Shown one piece after another: positions 58,558 to 64,000 of a stretch of DNA of 64,000 bases. The DNA is from Marsupella aquatica. Its lineage: Eukaryota; Marchantiophyta. The stretch lies in contig OZ316891.1 of assembly GCA_973895155.1 (NCBI GenBank), forward strand, positions 21,638,001-21,702,000, in the 5' to 3' direction. How positions within the stretch are numbered: position 1 is the first letter of the stretch; the number at the start of each line of letters is the position of its first letter. A program made the position numbers and the translations under genes. The notes beneath the pieces were generated by a model, which was not told the DNA's origin, did not search any database, and saw only the letters and a program-made list of their open reading frames with translations.

Positions 58558-59401
58558 TATGCTATCAAAAGCAAATATCATCGAATATATGCTAAAAACT
58601 CAGTGTTCGTTCCCATGGAAGAACAAGAATGGGATGAAAAGATGTTTTAAAGTATTTTGAGTGGTTTAGAGATGGTACTCAACATCTATAAGAAAAATAG
58701 AATCTTAAACAAAACACAAGGAATTAATAAAATAAGAACAAAGTGACATTTGCTGGATAACATAATCTTAGAGCTTTTAGAGGTATAGTTTAGCAATATT
58801 TGACTCTGTCACCATGTCTTAAGAAAGAGCTATGGCATTATTTGAGACGTTGATAAGTCAAACATAACCTTGCTATAACTACTCTCTAGGTTTCTATCAT
58901 ACATCTAAGTTTAAGAAGTGTCTATGCTCACAAAACCCAAGATAAGTTTCAAATTGTGTGTATAGTAGTGTGTCATTAAAATGCCGACAACATGTTTCCT
59001 TCTTCAGCGATGCGCAATTCCAAAGGAAAACTAATGCACATTCAGTATACCACAATGGTACTTCAAATCCTTGAATTAAGAATGTCGCTACTTCTTAATC
59101 ATATAGATTTATATTCCTTGATTTCATGCAATACTTATCTTCCAAAGATAAGTCCTTCATGTAAATACATAAATGGACAACAAATGTTGTAGTTTGGATT
59201 AGGCCTTGACCAACGGATCTTCTAATACATTCCACAAACTGTATTTTTATGGGTTTTACTTCTTACGGTAATTGCAACATGCATTACCATACAAAGGAGG
59301 GGTAGACTCCTAGCACAAGTAATCAAATTCCAAGGTATACAAATCTTCCTTGCAAAATTACACGTACAAGGGACAAAACTCCAAGATGAGGAGATGCAAA
59401 T
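58558..59401. other. AT-rich spacer, no gene seen
   Basis: Begins where the gypsy gag sequence stops. No ORF over 70 codons and no recognisable domain. May be remains of another element. Confidence 0.4.
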
Positions 59402-59748
59402 GGTCAATTGCAAGATTGAGGGGGGCAAAAGGACGCAAAAAGGATTAGCTCAAAAAGGAGAGAAAAAGGACTCAAAGATCATAAAGATTTAGTTGAACAC
59501 CACTTCCATAAAGGTTTGACACACTTCCAAAATTGTTGTGCACACTTCCAAGAAGATTGGGACTTCCTAAAAGCCTGGACACACTTCCAAAGACTTGGCA
59601 TGCAAGATCTCACCATCCAATCTCAACAAACTAATCCTAGCCATTTGGTGTAACACCTTGTCCACCCCTTGTAAATTGGAAAGGACTAGAATCCTTTTGG
59701 TGGAGAAATTGGATATCCTTTTTGCCCCCCTCAAGCTTGCAATTGACC
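59402..59748. mobile_element. 347-bp MITE family, copy 2 (uninterrupted)
   Basis: Same termini as copy 1, opposite orientation, exactly 347 bp, flanked by AAAT at 59398-59401 and 59749-59752. Its interior aligns along its length with copy 1 on either side of the 244-bp insert. Two independent 4-bp duplications (CTTA, AAAT) support the boundaries. Confidence 0.92.
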
Positions 59749-59752
59749 AAAT

Positions 59753-59998
59753 AACTATCTACACTGTCTCAAAATGAGACTGGTATCACAATAAGTACAT
59801 GAGATTGCCCACGGGCTAAGGAGAATGAAGAGACATGCCTCTTCATTTCCTAAGTCTAAACTAAGTAAAGTAAAAGTCAACTTTGACTAAGGGATAGTCA
59901 AATGGTTAAAGCTAAGTAAAAGTCTACAAAATAAAATACTAATCTCATACCGTAATAGGAGGAGGGTCAACTACAAGTAGAGGGAGGCGAGCTACATA
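59753..59998. other. Spacer between two small elements
   Basis: AT-rich with repeated CTAAGTAAAGT/AAAAGTC phrases; no gene seen. Confidence 0.4.
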
Positions 59999-60006
59999 AC
60001 CAAGGG

Positions 60007-60480
60007 CCCGGGTATGCAACTCCCTTTTTTATAAGGCAAGTTTTTAATACCTTATAATGGCCTTATATCCAATTGACCATCTTAGATTTCATTTTAGTCT
60101 ACTAAAGTCTTGTACCTCTCAACTCAAGGAATCCAAAAATGTAGCTAAAAAAAAAACCAAACATGTTTTGATGTACAAAAAGTTGATCAAAACCAAATTA
60201 TATGGGTTTTTTTTAATACAGGGGTCTACAGCCAAACTAGCCAGCTTTTTAGGATTTTTATTAAAATTTTAAAAATATTTTAATAAAAATTACAACATGT
60301 ATAGGAATATTTTTTAATTTCATATGGAAAAAGAAGAAAACCAAACCTTTTATATGACTTGAAAATTTTTAAAAGTGGAAACCCAGGTTTTTTCAAATTT
60401 TAATTATTTTGTATAGCCAACTTTTTAGTCCATATAAAAATGTAGACCCCTGTCTATTATATAAGAGTTGCGTACCCGGG
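60007..60480. mobile_element. 474-bp MITE, CCCGGGTAYGCAACTC termini
   Basis: CCCGGGTATGCAACTC at the left and GAGTTGCGTACCCGGG at the right (one mismatch), flanked by ACCAAGGG on both sides (59999-60006 and 60481-60488; a ninth base also matches). The interior is very AT-rich. Size and duplication fit a hAT or Mutator type non-autonomous element; no coding capacity. Confidence 0.9.
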
Positions 60481-60525
60481 ACCAAGGGCTATCTTCCCTT
60501 TGGTCCTCTGTCCCTTCAAATACTA

Positions 60526-61408
60526 TCAACAAAAAAGGTCTTCACGGTAACGAATCATACGAGGCTCACTGGTCTTCCGGATTGGATGTCCATCCGGTCC
60601 GATCCAAACAAAGTACTCTGATGGCCATGGAATGTCTGGAGTTGGAAGAGGGAAAGGTGCTATGACCTTTCTACAATGATAAACCCAACTCCAAAGGTCA
60701 GGAGTCTCAATCGTGGGTAATCTCAGCTTGTCGATAGGCAGCCATAGAATACCACGAGAAATCGGAACCATGTCGTAGGTATGTGCAAAAGGGAAAGACT
60801 CACAACCAAACATAAGTGGAGGTAAAGGAGGTGCAAGGGGAGTGCGTGCGTCGATGAGTGACGTAATCATCCTATCAAACTGGGCGGGAAAGACAAAAAG
60901 AGGCTCAATGTCGGCAACAGAAGAGACAATAGGAGGCTAAGACATCAAAGGAGTATGAGCTATAAATGGTACACTGGGAGGCTCTATAGTCTCAGGCTCA
61001 GGCTCAGTCTCGGGAATAGGCTCAGGAATAGGTTCATCTCCTTCCATGGTAGGAGAGGGAAATGAATCATCAAGGGGTGATAGGGTGGTATCCTCAATAG
61101 AGGAAAATGGATATGGAGGGCGTACGGGTGAAGGGGGTAAAGGCTCAGGGGTAGGAGATGGAGGGTGCTCAGGTGAAAATGTAGGAGGGATAGGGGAATC
61201 AAGAATAGGGGAAAGAATGGGATCAGGTAGAGGGGGTGTAGGTGAGGATGGAGGAGGGAGTGAAGGGTCAGCAATAGGTAGCTCCGGCTCATCCACATCC
61301 ATAGGGTGATCAGGCTGTGGTGAAGGTGCAAGGGGTGAAACATGAGGGGGTAACACGATTTCGGACCGACCGAGAAGTGTGTCGGAGTTCTCGTTTAGCC
61401 CGATCCCG
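60526..61408 (-). pseudogene. Proline-rich ORF with one in-frame stop
   Basis: Not recognised. The minus-strand frame runs from about 61408 to 60526 with a single TAG at 60937-60939. The first part is a Pro/Ser/Glu low-complexity region (many PSP, PEP and PLP units, acidic tail EPEPETIEPP). The part after the stop looks folded, with many aromatic residues (FPFAHTYDMVPISRG, WSWVYHC, YFVWIGPDGHP). No ATG begins the frame, so an upstream exon or a later ATG (MDVDEP) may be used. The acceptor TTGCCTTAG near 61416 is a candidate. It may be a decayed host gene or a transposon-borne ORF. Confidence 0.4.
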
Positions 61409-61620
61409 TTTTTTTTCTAAGGCAATGCAATGACCGATAAAACTGGCAAAAACTCTCCGAAACGCCACTTTCCTCCATTGCATCGCCGCGGGAATGCAGG
61501 GAGCGATACGTGCATCGGGTTTTACATTCCGTCAGTGAAAAAGTCCGAACTGCGAGTAACTTGGTCCGAACCGCGTAATCCAGGAATGACCACGCACTAA
61601 CCCAGGTAAAAGGGGAACTT

Positions 61621-61672
61621 AACCATGGTTAAGGGGAAATTAACCATGGTTTAGAGCGTCTCCTATATAAAG
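61621..61672 (+). promoter_or_regulatory. Promoter-like block: two AACCATGGTT palindromes plus TATA box
   Basis: AACCATGGTT occurs at 61621-61630 and 61642-61651, each within a longer TTAACCATGGTTWA context. TATATAAA follows at 61665-61672, so a start site near 61695-61705 would be expected. Downstream lie the palindrome cluster and plus-strand ORFs. Possible dimeric-factor sites next to a core promoter; direction is inferred. Confidence 0.5.
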
Positions 61673-61797
61673 AGGAGCGGGCTGCCCATAAAATGTTTGC
61701 TTTTGCCAGAGCAAATATCTCCTGACTGAGAGCGAATACCAAACTCCCATCAAGTCTTACATTCCTCCCAAGCGATTCGACTCTTTCTACCGAAAAC

Positions 61798-62133
61798 CCG
61801 ATAAATTTATCGGAACAGCCATTCCTGTTCAAGTTCTCCATGTAAGACTAACTAGTCATTTAGTGTAAAATGTCCAGATCCGAGCGGACTGCGATAAATT
61901 TATCGCATTTTGCATTCCTCTGTTGCAATCATTTGATCCAGTGTGTTTAGAGAGGTGTTGCCTTCATTCCGATAAATTTATCGGAGTCTCCATTCCTTTC
62001 ATGGAAAGAGGAGTAATTGAGAATCCGATAAATTTATTGGAGTTGTCATTTTTGTGAAAGATTGAATTCAGGGCTTAGGTGTTTGAGGAAGTCATATTTT
62101 CAATTCGAATGCGGAGTGCGATAAACTTATCGC
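61798..62133. repeat. Cluster of five GATAAATTTATC palindromes
   Basis: SCGATAAATTTATCGS occurs at 61798-61813, 61891-61906, 61969-61984, 62025-62040 (one change, breaking the palindrome) and 62118-62133 (one change). Most are followed within 6-10 bases by CATTCC(T). Several extend outward as GGAG...CTCC or GGAATG...CATTCC. Intervening sequence is unrelated, so this is a dispersed short palindrome rather than a simple tandem array. Confidence 0.9.
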
Positions 62134-62266
62134 ATCCTCCTGTGAGAATCATTTTCCTTTGTTTTGTTTGGAGACTCATCTTCATCTCTGATGTCGCAGT
62201 GTTGTCGGGTTTAGGAGGCACAACGGAAGGTCGATTGCACTCCGTGGACAACAGGTATTGTGACAA

Positions 62267-62596
62267 ATGGCTGTCTTCCTTGAAAATCGTGTCAAACATG
62301 CACGCCGGTTGTACAAGAGACTCGTGCGACTCAAAGTTCTCCCCATCGGTATAGGAGCATTGTGGATGGGTGGTACTGATCCTGGAGATAGGCAGAATCC
62401 TCTTCGCATTGAATTCTGCGGAATGAATGATGCAAGAGTTCCAATTCGTTCGAGGTTGATGTTAACGGCGTGTTTACATTCTTTGGAGTTTTCTTGTAAC
62501 TATTGTTGTCGTCGTCTTGATAACAAGTACCACAAACAGGCTCACTTCTGTTGTAAGATTTGGAACGAAGACCCTTGGGTGAACCTTTCACGATGA
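62267..62596 (+). CDS. 109-residue ORF, unknown
   Basis: Not recognised. ATG 62267 to stop 62594-62596. The N-terminus is basic and helical (ARRLYKRLVRLKVLP), then a Gly-rich turn (GIGALWMGGTDPGD), and a Cys/His-rich end (CNYCCRRLDNKYHKQAHFCC) that could bind a metal. No homologue comes to mind. It precedes the F-box-like ORF by about 190 bases on the same strand and could be an exon of the same transcript. Confidence 0.35.
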   Translation: MAVFLENRVKHARRLYKRLVRLKVLPIGIGALWMGGTDPGDRQNPLRIEFCGMNDARVPIRSRLMLTACLHSLEFSCNYCCRRLDNKYHKQAHFCCKIWNEDPWVNLSR

Positions 62597-62784
62597 GTGT
62601 TTTGACCTTTTCATTGAGGCGCATCTTGGAAGGACATATTTAAATAAACAAGTCCTACCCTTGCGCAGCGAATATAATACGTCACGAGTCCTAATCGTTA
62701 AACTGTCGTGCAGGGTTGGTACTGTGTTTGGTTACACCTGGTGATTGAAGGTATTTTTATTGGTGGTTTTGGTAGCTCTGCTTC

Positions 62785-63333
62785 ATGGCTGCATTGGAGA
62801 ATCTAATCGTTGCAAAGATGGGATCCATTTTAGCCCACGAGCGTAGGAAATATATTCGAGGAAAAGTGCCCGGTGTGGAATGCGGAAGTTTGTTGAATGG
62901 ACTTCCCGATGAACTCGTTGAATCTCACATTTGGCCCCTCCTAGCCTTGTCTTGCACACAAGATGAACACCTTGGCCTTGACCTAAAACTTCTACTAGAA
63001 GAACGACTGACTCGAATGAGAACAATCATTTGTCTTGGAGCCACCTCGAAGAAATGGAACCATCTTGTTGTTGGTACACGATTTTGGGCGCTATTGAAAT
63101 ATGCAATCCGTGAGATCAATGACATAAACAAAATGCTCGCAAGCATTCCTAATGCCGTCCTTCTCTCAAACCTACATATTGCTAGGGTCTTCCGAGAGGA
63201 AACTCATTTCCTCCCTCCCATAGATATGCTTGGGTGCTTCTCGTATGACCGATTAGATGCGTTTCTTAGAGTTTGGGTGAATCTTGGAGAAAGCGGGAAG
63301 CGGACAATTCTTGCATGGCATGGACGAGTCTGA
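62785..63333 (+). CDS. F-box-like protein, 182 residues
   Basis: ATG 62785 to stop 63331-63333, single exon. Residues about 36-105 match the F-box pattern: GLPDELVESHIWPLL at the start and LGATSKKWNHLVVGTRFWALL at the end. They are separated by a longer than usual insert with EERLTRMRT. F-box proteins link substrates to SCF ubiquitin ligases through SKP1. The rest is helical (REINDINKMLASIPNAVLL) with no Kelch or LRR repeats, and the protein is short for the family. The assignment is from pattern only. A GATAAATTTATC palindrome lies 25 bases after the stop. Confidence 0.45.
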   Translation: MAALENLIVAKMGSILAHERRKYIRGKVPGVECGSLLNGLPDELVESHIWPLLALSCTQDEHLGLDLKLLLEERLTRMRTIICLGATSKKWNHLVVGTRFWALLKYAIREINDINKMLASIPNAVLLSNLHIARVFREETHFLPPIDMLGCFSYDRLDAFLRVWVNLGESGKRTILAWHGRV

Positions 63334-63358
63334 GTGGATGAGGCATTGCAGCGAACAT

Positions 63359-63374
63359 CCGATAAATTTATCGC
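63359..63374. repeat. Sixth GATAAATTTATC palindrome
   Basis: CCGATAAATTTATCGC followed by ACTCCTCATTCCT. It shares the extended context of the 61.8-62.1 kb copies, although it is 1.2 kb away and lies between two ORFs. Confidence 0.9.
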
Positions 63375-63625
63375 ACTCCTCATTCCTCTAGTCGATTTTG
63401 GGTGCTTGTAAAGAAACACTTTGAATATAATTGACTCTGCCTCCCCTGACTTCGGGTTGTGTGGTCCAGAGTGTATTTTTTTGCGCCTCTTCGGACGATT
63501 AGCTGACAAGTGCATTGGCTTCACAGCCCGTTATACAAGGTACTGTAAAGTTGGATGAAACTTGTAGAATTGTAATTAGTATGTTCTCCAAAATTTATTC
63601 CTGATTTCTATTCGGTGATCAGGCC

Positions 63626-64000
63626 ATGCTCGAGCGACGCATTTTTGTACCCTTCCCGGATCCTCCAGAATGGGGGAATGGAGCCATGCTGGACCAGCTA
63701 AGGAGGCTGGATGAGTCACTAATTTTAAAGATATGCAGGCTGGTAGTAAATTCATTTTACCATAACGCATTTCACTTCTACGTAGATCAGGTAGGGGGAG
63801 AAATTTATATTCGGTGGGATAGATATGTTGGATTTTCTAGAAGAGTTATCCTACTCTTTCTGAAAACCGGTGCAGTAAGACGTTTTATACTCCACTGCTG
63901 TCATGTTGTGAAGGGCAATCCTGCTTATGAGCCAGAATTCTATGCCGACAACAGACGTAGAGCATTCGATGAGATTCAGGATGTGATTGACGAGCTGGAC
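63626..64000 (+). CDS. Partial ORF running off the window end, unknown
   Basis: Open from ATG 63626 to the last base (125 codons, no stop). It reads MLERRIFVPFPDPPEWG, then LRRLDESLILKICRLVV, an aromatic stretch (FYHNAFHFYVDQ), IRWDRYVGFSRRVILL and an acidic end (RRAFDEIQDVIDELD). Composition is coding-like and balanced, and a 125-codon open frame is unlikely here by chance. Not recognised. Same strand as the two preceding ORFs. Confidence 0.5.
   Translation, partial: MLERRIFVPFPDPPEWGNGAMLDQLRRLDESLILKICRLVVNSFYHNAFHFYVDQVGGEIYIRWDRYVGFSRRVILLFLKTGAVRRFILHCCHVVKGNPAYEPEFYADNRRRAFDEIQDVIDELD

Noticed and set aside
61798-63374. CRISPR array
   Set aside because: Palindromic repeats are irregularly spaced (56 bp to 1.2 kb) in a plant-like nuclear context; no cas genes.
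1-64000. Species-level identification
   Set aside because: Sequence features point to a plant or streptophyte, but nothing seen here decides the lineage; naming a species would be a guess.

Overview
This is nuclear DNA from a eukaryote, most likely a plant or streptophyte alga. The signs are short GT-AG introns, a CACTA (En/Spm) transposon with plant-type TNPD and TNPA proteins, a chromodomain Ty3/gypsy element, an EDM2-like PHD gene fragment, and low gene density with many nested repeats. I cannot name the species; a seedless plant is only a guess.

Layout. 1-9.2 kb is gene-poor, with one short terminal-inverted-repeat element and small tandem repeats. 9.2-11.4 kb holds the best host gene, a three-exon minus-strand gene for a 546-residue Ser-rich protein of unknown function; a GC-rich stretch at 12.1-12.35 kb may belong to its upstream region. 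12.3-16.4 kb carries degenerate tandem repeats and small inverted-repeat elements. 16,430-35,289 is one 18.86 kb CACTA transposon bounded by CACTAGAAGAA termini and a 3-bp GCA target-site duplication. In order it holds a repeat-rich 5' leader, an EDM2-like triple-PHD fragment, a protein with two BRCT domains, a TNPD-type transposase broken by stop and frame lesions, and a TNPA-type gene. A large inverted duplication with a second, internal set of CACTA termini lies between the two transposase genes. 35.3-52.4 kb shows no convincing gene, only simple repeats, small element copies and two weak tRNA/SINE-like stretches. About 52.8-58.6 kb is a 5'-truncated, inverted Ty3/gypsy chromovirus (minus-strand order gag, protease, RT, RNase H, integrase remnant, chromodomain). 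It is interrupted by a 347-bp element that itself carries a 244-bp element. A second 347-bp copy lies at 59.4 kb and a third element type at 60.0 kb. 60.5-64 kb holds a broken proline-rich ORF (minus) and three plus-strand ORFs, one F-box-like and one running off the window. These sit in a field of near-identical palindromes built on GATAAATTTATC.

How it fits together. The CACTA element is the centre of interest. It carries its own transposase genes plus two chromatin or DNA-repair type modules not normally part of such elements. Its internal inverted structure has the flank signature expected of a reversed-ends transposition. The repeats at 57-60.5 kb give clean relative dating: gypsy first, then the 347-bp element, then the 244-bp element.
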